A stretch of 64,000 nt of DNA. Source: Streptomyces sp. WM4235. Its GTDB lineage: Bacteria > Actinomycetota > Actinomycetes > Streptomycetales > Streptomycetaceae. Positions 19,715-28,611 of this stretch are shown in pieces. Location of the stretch: the NCBI RefSeq assembly GCF_001279725.1, contig NZ_LGDE01000148.1, positions 20,376 through 84,375 on the forward strand, written 5' to 3'. Position 1 is the stretch's first letter, and every line of letters begins with the position of its first letter. Position numbers and translations under genes: made by a program. Under the pieces are notes generated by a model that had not been told where the DNA came from, ran no database searches, and saw only the letters and a program-made list of their open reading frames with translations.

Positions 19715-21265
19715 ATGCCCTCACGCCGTATAGCCGCAGCCACCGCCGCCCTGGCCGCCGTGGCTCTCGTCTCCCCACTGCTCCTCGCCGGTCCCGCCGG
19801 TGCCACCGGCCCCCAGAGCGACGCCGCCAAGGGCGACGCGTTGGCCAAGAAGCTGGTCAAGGAGGCGACCGGCAAGGGCGCCAACAACCACCTGAAGGTC
19901 TTCCAGTCGCTCGCCGACTACAACAAGGGCACCCGGGTGGCCGGTTCCAAGGGCCACGTGCAATCCGCCCAGTACGTCGAAGCCGTGCTGCGCGCGGCGG
20001 GATACAAGGTCACGAAGAACGAGTTCGACTTCGTGTATGTCGAGACCATCTCGGAAAAGCTCACCGTGAACGGCGACGCCGAACGCGAAGTCCCGATCAA
20101 CCTGATGACGTACACCGCTAGCGGCCCCGAGGAGGGCATCACGGCGCAGCTCGCCGTCGCCCCCGTCGACGCCGACGGCACGAACGGCTGCGAGCCCGCC
20201 GACTTCGCCTCCGGCACCTTCACCGGCAAGATCGCCCTGGTGAAGCGCGGCGGCTGCACCTTCGCGGTGAAGCAGGCGAACGCGGCGGCGGCCGGCGCGG
20301 TCGGCGCGGTCATCTACAACAACACCGAGGGCGCGCTGAACGGCACCCTGGGCGCCGCGGACGCGGGCAAGGTCCCGACGGGCGGCGTCACCCAGGCGGA
20401 GGGCGAGAAGCTCGCCGCCGAGGCGGCCGCAGGTCCGGTCTCGATCACCCTGGACATCCGCGAGTTGCGCGAGAACCGCAAGACCTACAACGTCGTGGCC
20501 GAGACGCGGGGCGGCGACGAGAACAAGACCGTCTTCCTGGGCGCGCACCTGGACTCGGTCTCGGAGGGGCCCGGCATCAACGACAACGGGTCCGGCTCGG
20601 CCGGCATCCTCCAGGTCGCGCAGCGCCTCGCGAGCAGCCAGACGAAGATCAAGAACAAGGTCAAGTTCGCCTGGTGGTCGGCGGAGGAGTTCGGCCTGCT
20701 CGGCTCCGAGGCGTACGTCGCCGGTCTGACGGACGCGCAGAAGAAGCAGATCAAGCTCTACCTGAACTTCGACATGATCGCCTCGCCGAACGCCGCCTAC
20801 TTCGTCTACGACGGCGACGACTCGGACAAGGTCGGCTCGGGCCCCGGTCCCGAGGGCTCCGCGCAGTTGGAGAAGGGCATCACCGACTTCCTCGACGCGC
20901 AGCGGATCCCGCACGAGGGCTCGGACTTCACCGGCCGCTCGGACTACGGCCCGTTCATCGAGGCCGGCATCCCGTCCGGCGGTACGGACACGGGCGCCGA
21001 GGGCATCAAGACCGCCGAGCAGGCCGCGAAGTTCGGCGGCCAGGCCGGGGTCGCCTACGACGTGAACTACCACGGCAAGGGCGACGACATCAACAACATC
21101 GACCAGAAGGCGCTCGACATCAACGTCGACGTCATCGCGAACGCGGTCGGCCACTACGCCTACGACCTGGCCCCGCTGTCGCAGCCGGTCGCCCCGAAGC
21201 CGAGCACGGGCTCGGGCAACGGCGGGGGCCTGCGCCCCGGGCACGACCACCACACCGAGCGGTAG
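19715..21265 (+). CDS. Secreted M28 family zinc aminopeptidase with PA domain
   Basis: The 516-residue protein is exported (signal peptide about 1-31, ending AGATG) and expected to release N-terminal amino acids from peptides outside the cell. A PA domain occupies about 145-245 (GKIALVKRGGCTFAVKQAN). The M28 catalytic domain follows with zinc ligands in GAHLDSVSEGPGINDN, the Glu pair WWSAEEFGLLGS, NFDMIAS and the His of NYHGKGDDI. The ATG at 19715 has GAAAGGAC upstream. A short Ser/Gly/His-rich tail ends the protein. It resembles S. griseus-type aminopeptidases with an extra PA domain. Confidence 0.95.
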   Translation: MPSRRIAAATAALAAVALVSPLLLAGPAGATGPQSDAAKGDALAKKLVKEATGKGANNHLKVFQSLADYNKGTRVAGSKGHVQSAQYVEAVLRAAGYKVTKNEFDFVYVETISEKLTVNGDAEREVPINLMTYTASGPEEGITAQLAVAPVDADGTNGCEPADFASGTFTGKIALVKRGGCTFAVKQANAAAAGAVGAVIYNNTEGALNGTLGAADAGKVPTGGVTQAEGEKLAAEAAAGPVSITLDIRELRENRKTYNVVAETRGGDENKTVFLGAHLDSVSEGPGINDNGSGSAGILQVAQRLASSQTKIKNKVKFAWWSAEEFGLLGSEAYVAGLTDAQKKQIKLYLNFDMIASPNAAYFVYDGDDSDKVGSGPGPEGSAQLEKGITDFLDAQRIPHEGSDFTGRSDYGPFIEAGIPSGGTDTGAEGIKTAEQAAKFGGQAGVAYDVNYHGKGDDINNIDQKALDINVDVIANAVGHYAYDLAPLSQPVAPKPSTGSGNGGGLRPGHDHHTER

Positions 21266-21285
21266 CGAGCGGACGAAGTGAGAGA

Positions 21286-21318
21286 GGGGTCGGGATCCCG
21301 TCAGGGCGTCCCGGCCCC
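21286..21318. terminator. Hairpin between convergent peptidase and methyltransferase genes
   Basis: GGGGTCGGGA (21286-21295) pairs with TCCCGGCCCC (21309-21318), one wobble, 13-base loop. The right arm overlaps the last codons of the minus-strand methyltransferase gene. It is followed by TTCG on the plus strand and probably terminates the peptidase transcript. Confidence 0.55.
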
Positions 21319-22338
21319 TTCGCCGTGCCCCGCCGCTTCGCCGTGCCCCGCCGCTTCATCGCCGTACCCCGCCGGCCAGGGGGCGATGCCGACCGGCTGG
21401 ACCAGCCAGCCGAAGTCGCCCAGGCCTCCGCGCGCGGTGAGTTCCGCCGCCTCGCCCGCCGCCGACAGGGCGCCGACGTACGCCACCGGGTCCGCCCGGG
21501 CCAGGGCCAGGGGCGGCCGGCCGCCCGAGACCCCGAGGAGCGCCAGGGCCCGGCGCTGTGTGAGCAGGGTCGCGCCCGGTCCCGCGCAGGCGTCCAGCGC
21601 CACGTGGGCGGTGACGTCGCAGCCGCCGTCCGGGATCGCGGGGACCTCCCGGCCCGCGCGGAAGCCGGTGAGGGTGCCGAACGGGGGCCGGGCCTCCCGG
21701 GTGTGGGCGTAGTCCACCGCCACCGCCAGGCCCCGTTCCAGGGTCGCGGTCGCCTGCGCCCAGGCCTCGTCGCGGGAGCGGCCGATCTCGGTCCGGCCCG
21801 GGGCCGGCCACCATCGCTCCAGCCAGGCCCGGTCCGCCTCCTCCAGGGGCCCGCCGGGGCTCTCCGTGCCGTCGGGCGCGACCGTGACGTAGCGCCCGTC
21901 CTCTGCGATCTCCAGCGGCACGTTGTCCAGCCACTCGTTGGCGAACAACAGCCCCGTCGTCCGTTCGGGCGGTACGGGGACCCAGTGGATCCGGGGGTCG
22001 AGCCCCTCGGGCCGGGCCGCGCGCTCGACCGCGTACGGACGCACCCGTGCGGCCGTCCGCGCGGGCAGGGCGGCCAGCACCCCGACGAGCAGTTCGCCGC
22101 GCCCGGCCCCCACGTCGACCAGGTCCAGCCCCCGGGGGCGCCCGAGGGCCTCGTCCACCGTGAGGAGGAGCCGGGCGACGGCGCCCGCGTACAGCCGCGA
22201 GGCGTGCACGGAGGTCCGGAAGTGCCCCGCGGGGCCGGCGCCGCCGGGACGTGTGTAGAAACCGTCGGGACCGTACAGCGCGGCCTCCATCGCGGACCGC
22301 CAACGAATCGGAACCGCGCGTTCGCCCTGAGTGCTCAT
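21301..22338 (-). CDS. SAM-dependent methyltransferase, MidA/NDUFAF7-like (DUF185)
   Basis: The 345 residues include the SAM-binding motif [17 protein letters not shown] (about 72-88) and the family pattern [12 protein letters not shown]. Eukaryotic relatives (NDUFAF7/MidA) methylate an arginine on the complex I subunit NDUFS2, the NuoD homologue. An orphan nuoD2 lies 4 kb away, so the same substrate class is possible here; that link is inference. The C-terminus has repeats of AAGHGE. The start gives [17 protein letters not shown]; a longer N-terminus is less likely. Confidence 0.85.
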   Translation of the reverse strand: MSTQGERAVPIRWRSAMEAALYGPDGFYTRPGGAGPAGHFRTSVHASRLYAGAVARLLLTVDEALGRPRGLDLVDVGAGRGELLVGVLAALPARTAARVRPYAVERAARPEGLDPRIHWVPVPPERTTGLLFANEWLDNVPLEIAEDGRYVTVAPDGTESPGGPLEEADRAWLERWWPAPGRTEIGRSRDEAWAQATATLERGLAVAVDYAHTREARPPFGTLTGFRAGREVPAIPDGGCDVTAHVALDACAGPGATLLTQRRALALLGVSGGRPPLALARADPVAYVGALSAAGEAAELTARGGLGDFGWLVQPVGIAPWPAGYGDEAAGHGEAAGHGEGAGTP

Positions 22339-22445
22339 CGACCCAAGGCTAAGCTCACCCTCCACCTTCGGGAGTACTTCATCCCTCAACGGATCGCCCC
22401 TCTGGTTGACTCCAGCACCTATCCGCTTTGCCTACTCTGGGTTAC

Positions 22446-23648
22446 GTGCAGCGCCTCTACGACTTCCTCCGCAGACACCCGACGGGTGTCGACAGCTTCT
22501 GGGCTGCCCTGCTCTTCGGGGTCTCTCTGCTGGAAGTCACGAACAGCGGTCTGAGCAGCACCGCGACCCGTCTGATCGCCGTCCCCTCGGTGCTGGCGAT
22601 GAGCGCGGTGGTGGCCATGCGCCGCAAGTGGACCGTGCCCATGTTCTGGCTGGCCGTCGGCACCGGCGTCTACCAGCTGGTGACCCGCACCGATCCACAC
22701 CTCGGCGACTTCGGGATGCTGATCATCCTCTACACGGTCGCGGCCTCCGCGGACGTCTCGCGCCGGCTGTCCCGGGTGGCGTTCGGCATCGGGCTGACCG
22801 CGTCCCCCCTGTACTTCCTGCGCTTCCACGTGGACCGGGGCGCGACCGGCGACAACGTCATCGGCGCCCTCTTCGCCGTCGTGCCCTTCGCCCTCGCCTG
22901 GGTCCTCGGCGACTCCGTGCGCACCCGCCGGGCCTACTACGCCCAGCTCGTCGAACGCAACCAGCGCCTGGAGAAGGAACGCGAGGCCCAGGCCAAGGCG
23001 GCCGTCACCACCGAACGCGCCCGGATCGCCCGCGAGCTGCACGACGTCGTCGCGCACAACGTGTCGGTGATGGTGGTGCAGGCCGACGGCGCCGCGTACG
23101 TCATGGACGTGGCACCGGAACAGGCCAAGGAGGCCCTCCAGACCATCTCCGGCACCGGCCGGCAGGCCCTGGCCGAGATGCGGCGACTGCTGGGCGTGCT
23201 GCGCACCGGCGAACCGCAGGAGTCCGAGGACTACGTGCCGCAGCCGGACGTGGAACAGATCGAGGTCCTCGTCGAGCAGGTCCGGGCCGCCGGCCTCACG
23301 GTGGACTTCCAGGTCGAGGGCACCCCCCGCCGGCTGCCGAGCGGGGTCGAACTGACCGCGTACCGGATCGTGCAGGAGGCGCTGACCAACACGCGCAAGC
23401 ACGGGGGCCCCGAGGCGAGCGCCAGCGTCCGGCTGGTCTACTTCGACGACGGGCTGGGCCTGCTCGTGGAGGACGACGGCCGGGGCGCGGCCCACGAACT
23501 GTACGAGGACGGCGGCGCCGACGGCGCCGGACACGGGCTGATCGGCATGCGGGAACGCATCGGTATGGTCGGAGGCACCCTGGACGCGGGCCCGCGTCCA
23601 GGCGGCGGCTTCCGGATCAGCGCACTGCTCCCGCTCAAGAAGAGATGA
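22446..23648 (+). CDS. Two-component sensor histidine kinase, NarL-partner type (HisKA_3)
   Basis: The 400-residue kinase has an N-terminal membrane domain with about five hydrophobic segments (20-155), a short coiled coil (160-190) and the HisKA_3 dimerisation helix ARIARELHDVVAHNVSVM with phospho-acceptor His199. The ATPase domain carries LTAYRIVQEALTNTRKHG (N box) and GHGLIGMRERIGMVGG (G box). No periplasmic sensor domain is evident, suggesting an intramembrane or cell-envelope signal. GTG at 22446 is the best start, though a ribosome binding site is weak and the message may be leaderless or nearly so. The partner regulator follows 17 bp later. Confidence 0.93.
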   Translation: MQRLYDFLRRHPTGVDSFWAALLFGVSLLEVTNSGLSSTATRLIAVPSVLAMSAVVAMRRKWTVPMFWLAVGTGVYQLVTRTDPHLGDFGMLIILYTVAASADVSRRLSRVAFGIGLTASPLYFLRFHVDRGATGDNVIGALFAVVPFALAWVLGDSVRTRRAYYAQLVERNQRLEKEREAQAKAAVTTERARIARELHDVVAHNVSVMVVQADGAAYVMDVAPEQAKEALQTISGTGRQALAEMRRLLGVLRTGEPQESEDYVPQPDVEQIEVLVEQVRAAGLTVDFQVEGTPRRLPSGVELTAYRIVQEALTNTRKHGGPEASASVRLVYFDDGLGLLVEDDGRGAAHELYEDGGADGAGHGLIGMRERIGMVGGTLDAGPRPGGGFRISALLPLKKR

Positions 23649-23665
23649 CGAGGACGAGGTAACCG

Positions 23666-24334
23666 ATGTCCATCCGAGTGATGCTGGTCGACGATCAGGT
23701 GCTGCTGCGCACCGGCTTCCGAATGGTGCTTGCCGCCCAACCGGACATGGACGTGGTCGCCGAGGCCGGGGACGGCCTGGAGGCGCTGGAGGTGCTGCGG
23801 GCCACCAAGGTGGACGTGGTGCTGATGGACGTCCGCATGCCGCGGCTCGACGGGGTCGAGGCGACCCGGCGCATCTGCGAACCCGAGGAACACCCCAAGG
23901 TCATCATCCTGACCACCTTCGACCTGGACGAGTACGCGTTCTCCGGGCTGAAGGCCGGCGCGAGCGGCTTCATGCTCAAGGACGTCCCGCCGGCGGAACT
24001 CCTGGCCGCGATCCGCTCGGTGCACAGCGGCGACGCCGTCGTCGCCCCGTCCACGACCCGACGCCTGCTGGACCGCTTCGCGCCGATGCTGCCGACCACG
24101 ACGGCGGAGCCGCGGAACAAGGACGTGGAACGGCTGACCGAGCGCGAGCGGGAGGTCATGCTGCTGGTCGCGCAGGGCCTGTCGAACGGCGAGATCGCGG
24201 CGCGGCTGGTCCTCTCGGAGGCCACCGTCAAAACGCACGTGGGCCGCATCCTGACCAAGCTGGGCCTGCGCGACCGGGTACAGGTCGTGGTCCTGGCGTA
24301 CGAGACGGGGCTGGTCCGCGCCGGCGGTCTCTAG
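23666..24334 (+). CDS. NarL/FixJ-family response regulator
   Basis: The 222 residues have a receiver domain with acidic pocket D9-D10, phospho-acceptor D55 (VVLMDVRMPRLDG) and Lys in FMLKDV, then a LuxR-type HTH (LTEREREVMLLVAQGLSNGEIA, VSEATVKTHV-like LSEATVKTHVGRIL). GACGAGG provides a ribosome binding site 17 bp after the kinase gene, so the two genes form one operon. Target genes are not evident; the convergent PH-domain genes and nuoD2 are nearby candidates only by position. Confidence 0.95.
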   Translation: MSIRVMLVDDQVLLRTGFRMVLAAQPDMDVVAEAGDGLEALEVLRATKVDVVLMDVRMPRLDGVEATRRICEPEEHPKVIILTTFDLDEYAFSGLKAGASGFMLKDVPPAELLAAIRSVHSGDAVVAPSTTRRLLDRFAPMLPTTTAEPRNKDVERLTEREREVMLLVAQGLSNGEIAARLVLSEATVKTHVGRILTKLGLRDRVQVVVLAYETGLVRAGGL

Positions 24335-24370
24335 TGCCGTGGCCGGACCGGGGCCCGGACAGGGGCCCGG

Positions 24371-25675
24371 TCAGGTCATCCAGCGGTCCGGCCGGGCCGC
24401 GGCGCGCGAGGTGCGGGAGCGGGCCGCCTGCGCGGGCAGCAGCGCCGCGGCCTCCGCCGACGGCCGCAGCCGCGCGGTGACGGTGGCGTTCGCGCCGGTG
24501 TCCACGTGCAGGTCGGCCACGCCGCGGGCGCGTTCCCAGGGCCCCTGCGTCAGGCGCACGCTCTGCACCTTGGCGTGCGGGACGATCTCCGTGCGGCGGC
24601 ACAGGCGCCCCTTGCGCGCGGCGAACACGTCCTCGGTCACGGCCAGGCCGTAGCCCTTCCACCACACCGGGACCACCCACCGCGAGCCGGCCCTCGGGGC
24701 GGGGCTGAAGGACAGGGCCGCGAGGTCCACGCCGGGCAGGACCCGCGCGATGACCTCGTACGCGGCGGCCCGCGAGGCCACCGGGACCAGCACGTCGTTC
24801 TTCGAGCCGGCCACCGCCAGCTCCACCCGGACCCAGTCGCGCCGGCGCCACAGCAGCGGCTCGACGATCCGTACGGTCTGCACCCGCCCCGGCGGCACCG
24901 TCTCGTGGGCCCGGTCCAGCAGCCCGTGGTCGATCCGGAGCCCGTCGGGGGATTCGGCGACCGTCCAGTCGTACTCGGTGAGGAACCGGCCCGCCGTGCC
25001 GGCCCAGACCCCGCCGAGGAACGGCAGCAGGGTCGCCGCGGTGGCCCAGATGCTTCCGCTGAGCCACCACACGACGACCGGCACGACCAGCCCGGCGAGC
25101 AGGGCGGCCCAGACGGCGAGGGTCAGCGCCAGCGAGACCACCAGGTCCCTCGGCCGGACCCGCAGCAGTTCGCGTTCCGGGGCCTCGCCGAGCGTCACGG
25201 CCTCCGCGGGGGCGAAGCCGGCCGCCCGGGCCAGGAGTTCGGCGCGCAGCGCGACGGCGTCCTTCTCCGCGAGGTAGGCCAGCTCGTCCTTGTCCGCGGT
25301 ACCGATGACGTCGAGCCGCAGCTTCGCGACGCCGGCGACGCGGGCCAGCAGCGGTCGGGTGACGTCCACGGCCTGGAGCCGGTCGAGGCGGATGTGCGCG
25401 GTGCGCCGGAAGATCAGGCCGCTGCGGATGCGCAGTTCGGCGTCGGTGACGGCGTAGTGGGTGAACCACCAGCTCAGGAAGCCGTACGCGCCGAAGACGA
25501 GGACCATCCCGGCCAGGACCAGGAGCCGCAGCAGCCCGGACAGGTCCGCGATCCACTCCCCGGCCCGCTCGCCCTGCTGGGCGATGACGCCGATGGTGGC
25601 CGCGATCGGCACCCACGCCCGCAGCAGCGGGGTCAGGAAGTGCAGCCGGCGTTCCGGCGCCGCGGTGTCGCTCAC
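24371..25675 (-). CDS. Bacterial PH-domain membrane protein (YdbT-like)
   Basis: The 434 residues contain three bPH2-type modules (about 65-140, 190-275, 330-410; e.g. AELRIRSGLIFRRTAHIRLDRLQAVDV) with hydrophobic pairs at about 16-62 and 150-195. This matches the YdbT family, whose members act with YdbS-type proteins at the membrane and in Bacillus contribute to resistance to certain bacteriocins. The GTG start overlaps the stop of the upstream PH gene by four bases, so the two are made together. Confidence 0.9.
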   Translation of the reverse strand: MSDTAAPERRLHFLTPLLRAWVPIAATIGVIAQQGERAGEWIADLSGLLRLLVLAGMVLVFGAYGFLSWWFTHYAVTDAELRIRSGLIFRRTAHIRLDRLQAVDVTRPLLARVAGVAKLRLDVIGTADKDELAYLAEKDAVALRAELLARAAGFAPAEAVTLGEAPERELLRVRPRDLVVSLALTLAVWAALLAGLVVPVVVWWLSGSIWATAATLLPFLGGVWAGTAGRFLTEYDWTVAESPDGLRIDHGLLDRAHETVPPGRVQTVRIVEPLLWRRRDWVRVELAVAGSKNDVLVPVASRAAAYEVIARVLPGVDLAALSFSPAPRAGSRWVVPVWWKGYGLAVTEDVFAARKGRLCRRTEIVPHAKVQSVRLTQGPWERARGVADLHVDTGANATVTARLRPSAEAAALLPAQAARSRTSRAAARPDRWMT

Positions 25676-26163
25676 AGCCCGGCCGACTTCGCCTCGCCGA
25701 GTGCGGACAGCCGGTCGCGGAGCCGTTCGGCCTCGGCCGGGACCAGTCCGGGGATCTTGGCGTCGGTGGCGGCGGCCGCCGTGTGCAGCTGTACGGAGGC
25801 CAGCCCGAAGCGGCGTTCCAGCGGCCCCGAGGTCACCTCGACCAGCTGCATCCGCCCGTACGGCACCACGGTCTGCTCCCGCCACAGGACGCCCCTGCTG
25901 ATCAGCAGGTCGTCAGCGCGCTCGGCGTACCGCCAGGACCGCCAGTTGCGGCCGAGCAGCACCCAGCCCCAGACCAGCACCCCGAGCCACAGCGCCCCGA
26001 CGGCGGCCCACGCCGGCCCGGCGGTGAGGCCCAGTACGACCGCCGTGAGCGCCGTGAGCACCGTCATCCAGATCACCAGCAGCATGCGCCGGAGCGTGAG
26101 GAGCCCGCCCGGCAGCCCCACCCACTCGGGTCCGCTCGTCCCACCCGTTGTCCCGGTTCCCAT
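25672..26163 (-). CDS. Small PH-domain membrane protein (YdbS-like)
   Basis: The 163 residues have a Gly/Thr-rich N-terminus, two hydrophobic helices (about 27-70) and one bPH2 domain (about 78-150; DDLLISRGVLWREQTVVPYGRMQLVEV). It is the short partner of the YdbT-like gene, overlapping it by four bases. The start at 26163 lies 31 bp from the divergent nuoD2 start, so promoters of the two face each other in a very short space. Confidence 0.9.
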   Translation of the reverse strand: MGTGTTGGTSGPEWVGLPGGLLTLRRMLLVIWMTVLTALTAVVLGLTAGPAWAAVGALWLGVLVWGWVLLGRNWRSWRYAERADDLLISRGVLWREQTVVPYGRMQLVEVTSGPLERRFGLASVQLHTAAAATDAKIPGLVPAEAERLRDRLSALGEAKSAGL

Positions 26164-26194
26164 GCATACACCCTAGGGCTGAGAGAATGCCGCC

Positions 26195-27337
26195 ATGACG
26201 GAGACCACGGTCGGTATCGGCGGCGCGGCGGAGAGCACCGACATGGTGCTCAACATCGGTCCGCAGCACCCCTCCACGCACGGCGTGCTGCGCCTGCGCC
26301 TCGTCCTGGACGGGGAGCGCATCGTCAGCGCGGAACCGGTGGTCGGCTACATGCACCGGGGCGCCGAGAAGCTCTTCGAGGCCCGTGACTACCGCCAGAT
26401 CGTGATGCTCGCGAACCGCCACGACTGGCTGTCCGCGTTCTCCAACGAGCTGGGCGTGGTCATGGCCGTCGAGCGGATGCTGGGGATGGAGGTCCCCGAG
26501 CGGGCCGTGTGGATGCGGACGTTGCTGGCCGAGCTGAACCGGGTGCTGAACCACCTGATGTTCCTCGGCTCGTACCCGCTGGAGCTGGGCGGGATCACGC
26601 CGATCTTCCACGCGTTCCGTGAGCGCGAGGAACTCCAGGCCGTCATGGAGGAGATCTCCGGCGGCCGCATGCACTACATGTTCAACCGGGTCGGCGGCCT
26701 CAAGGAGGACCTCCCCGCCGGCTGGCTGGGCCGGGCCCGCGCCGCCGTCGCGGACGTCCGCACCCGCATGGACGTCTACGACAAGCTGGTCCACGGCAAC
26801 GAGATCTTCCGCGGCCGCACCCGCGGCGTGGGCGTGCTGTCGGCGCAGGCCGTGCACGCCTACGGGGTCTCCGGCCCGATCGCCCGCGCCTCCGGCGTCG
26901 ATTTCGACCTGCGCCGCGACGAGCCGTACCTGGCGTACGGCGAGCTCCAGGACGTGCTGAAGGTGGTCACCCGGACCGAGGGCGACTGCCTGGCCCGCTT
27001 CGAGGTGCTGCTCGACCAGACGCACAACGCCCTCGACCTGGCCGTCGCCTGCCTGGACCGGATGGCGGAGCTGGCGCCGGGCCCCATCAACCAGCGGCTG
27101 CCCAAGGTGCTGAAGGCGCCCGAGGGGAGCACGTACGCCTGGACGGAGAACCCGCTGGGCATCAACGGCTACTACCTGGTGTCCAAGGGCGAGAAGACCC
27201 CGTACCGGCTGAAGCTGCGCTCGGCGTCCTTCAACAACATCCAGGCGCTGGCCGTGTTGCTGCCCGGGCAGTTGGTCGCGGACATGGTGGCGATCCTGGG
27301 TTCGCTGTTCTTCGTCGTCGGCGACATCGACAAGTAG
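26195..27337 (+). CDS. nuoD2: Orphan NADH-quinone oxidoreductase subunit D (NuoD2)
   Basis: The 380 residues match the 49-kDa subunit of complex [52 protein letters not shown] and a C-terminal [17 protein letters not shown]. In complex I this subunit helps form the quinone pocket. No other nuo gene is near, so it is a second copy outside the main nuo operon, slightly short at its N-terminus compared with typical NuoD. It may replace NuoD1 in some conditions. A MidA-like methyltransferase gene, whose relatives act on this subunit in mitochondria, lies 4 kb upstream. Confidence 0.95.
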   Translation: MTETTVGIGGAAESTDMVLNIGPQHPSTHGVLRLRLVLDGERIVSAEPVVGYMHRGAEKLFEARDYRQIVMLANRHDWLSAFSNELGVVMAVERMLGMEVPERAVWMRTLLAELNRVLNHLMFLGSYPLELGGITPIFHAFREREELQAVMEEISGGRMHYMFNRVGGLKEDLPAGWLGRARAAVADVRTRMDVYDKLVHGNEIFRGRTRGVGVLSAQAVHAYGVSGPIARASGVDFDLRRDEPYLAYGELQDVLKVVTRTEGDCLARFEVLLDQTHNALDLAVACLDRMAELAPGPINQRLPKVLKAPEGSTYAWTENPLGINGYYLVSKGEKTPYRLKLRSASFNNIQALAVLLPGQLVADMVAILGSLFFVVGDIDK

Positions 27338-27383
27338 TCCTGAACGCGACGGTCCCCGGGCGGGTCGTGTCTAGGGTGATCAC

Positions 27384-28268
27384 ATGATCACCGACATGTG
27401 CGTGGACTACCTGCGCCGGCTCGGCGTCGACCCGGCGGCGCCCTCCGTCGAGGGGCTGTTCGCCCTCCAGCGGGCCCACCTGGAGCGCGTGCCGTACGAG
27501 AACATCGACATCCAGCTGGGCCGGCCGCCCGGGATCGACCCCGCGCTGTCGGTGCGCCGGCTCGCGGCGGGCCTGGGTGGCTACTGCTTCCACCTCAACG
27601 GCGCCTTCTCCACGCTCCTGGAGGCACTGGGCTACGACGTGACCCGCCATGTCGGCGGCGTGTACAAGGAGCCCGACGCGCGGGGCGTCAACGGCGACCA
27701 CCTCGCGCTGGTCGTGCGGGTGGACGGGGCCGCGTTCTTCGTGGACGCCGGGTTGGGCGACGGGCCCCACGACCCGCTGCCGCTGCGCGCGGGCACCTTC
27801 GAACGGGGGCACTTCCGGTACGCGTTGGAGCCGCTCGTCCCGCTCGACGGGGAGGGACCGGGCTGGACGTACCGGAACCCGGACGGCCCCTTCCCCGTGA
27901 TGAACTTCCGCTCGGCCCCCGCCACGATGGCCGACTTCGAGGCCGAGCACCTGCGGCTGTCCACCGCGCAGGACTCCGGTTTCGTACGCACCTTCGCGAT
28001 GCTGCGGCGCGACGCGCACGGCATCGACGCCCTGCGCGGGCGCGTCCTGAGCCGAATCGACCCCCTCGCGGGGACGACCGACCGGGAACTGCACACGCCC
28101 GAGGAGTTCTTCGACGTGCTGACCGGCGTCTTCGGGCGGTCGCTCGACGAGCTGAGCGCGCGGGACCGGGCGGACCTGTGGGAGCGGGTCGACCGCGCGC
28201 ACGAGACGTGGCGGGAGTCGCGGGAGGAGCCGTCGGCGCGGACCGCGCCCGCGTCGCGGGTGGGCTGA
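27384..28268 (+). CDS. nat: Arylamine N-acetyltransferase
   Basis: NAT transfers acetyl from acetyl-CoA to arylamines or hydrazines through a Cys thioester. The 294 residues contain the full catalytic triad Cys68 (GGYCFHLN), His106 (NGDHLALV) and Asp121 (FVDAGLG), in the usual positions. AGGGTGATCAC precedes the ATG. The gene follows nuoD2 by 46 bp and could share its transcript. Streptomyces NAT homologues are also used in antibiotic assembly, but nothing nearby suggests that here. Confidence 0.96.
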   Translation: MITDMCVDYLRRLGVDPAAPSVEGLFALQRAHLERVPYENIDIQLGRPPGIDPALSVRRLAAGLGGYCFHLNGAFSTLLEALGYDVTRHVGGVYKEPDARGVNGDHLALVVRVDGAAFFVDAGLGDGPHDPLPLRAGTFERGHFRYALEPLVPLDGEGPGWTYRNPDGPFPVMNFRSAPATMADFEAEHLRLSTAQDSGFVRTFAMLRRDAHGIDALRGRVLSRIDPLAGTTDRELHTPEEFFDVLTGVFGRSLDELSARDRADLWERVDRAHETWRESREEPSARTAPASRVG

Positions 28269-28310
28269 CACCGGGCCCGCGTTGTCGGTGCGAGGGTGCA
28301 GACTTGGGGC

Positions 28311-28526
28311 ATGTCCCACTCCCCCCGTAGGGCCTGCCCCACCTGCGGCCGCGACTGCGCCGTCACCGCCGGCCGGATCGCCCGCCACGACCCGCCGGAC
28401 GGCCGGGGACGCGGCGACCTGGTGTCCTGCCCCGGCTCTCGCGCCCGCGTCGTGCTCGGCGCGTCGGCGCCGACCCTGGACGGCTTCGTCCTGGGCCCGA
28501 ACCCGGGGCAACTCCCCCTGTTCTGA
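28311..28526 (+). CDS. Small Cys-rich (zinc-ribbon-like) protein
   Basis: This 71-residue protein starts MSHSPRRACPTCGRDCAV and later has SCPGS. CPTCGRDC and the later Cys, with HDPP between, look like a small zinc-binding knuckle. I have seen the pattern in many small Streptomyces proteins of unknown function. It is 42 bp after nat on the same strand. Confidence 0.65.
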   Translation: MSHSPRRACPTCGRDCAVTAGRIARHDPPDGRGRGDLVSCPGSRARVVLGASAPTLDGFVLGPNPGQLPLF

Positions 28527-28611
28527 GACGCCCCTGCCGGGGGGTAGCCCCCTCGACCGCCGGGGGGATACGGGATGTCGGGGATCGTGACCGGGTCCTA
28601 GCGTTCGGGAC

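Noticed and set aside
22428..22445. TTG start for the sensor kinase
   Set aside because: The GTG at 22446 is a more usual start and matches the position of the first charged segment.
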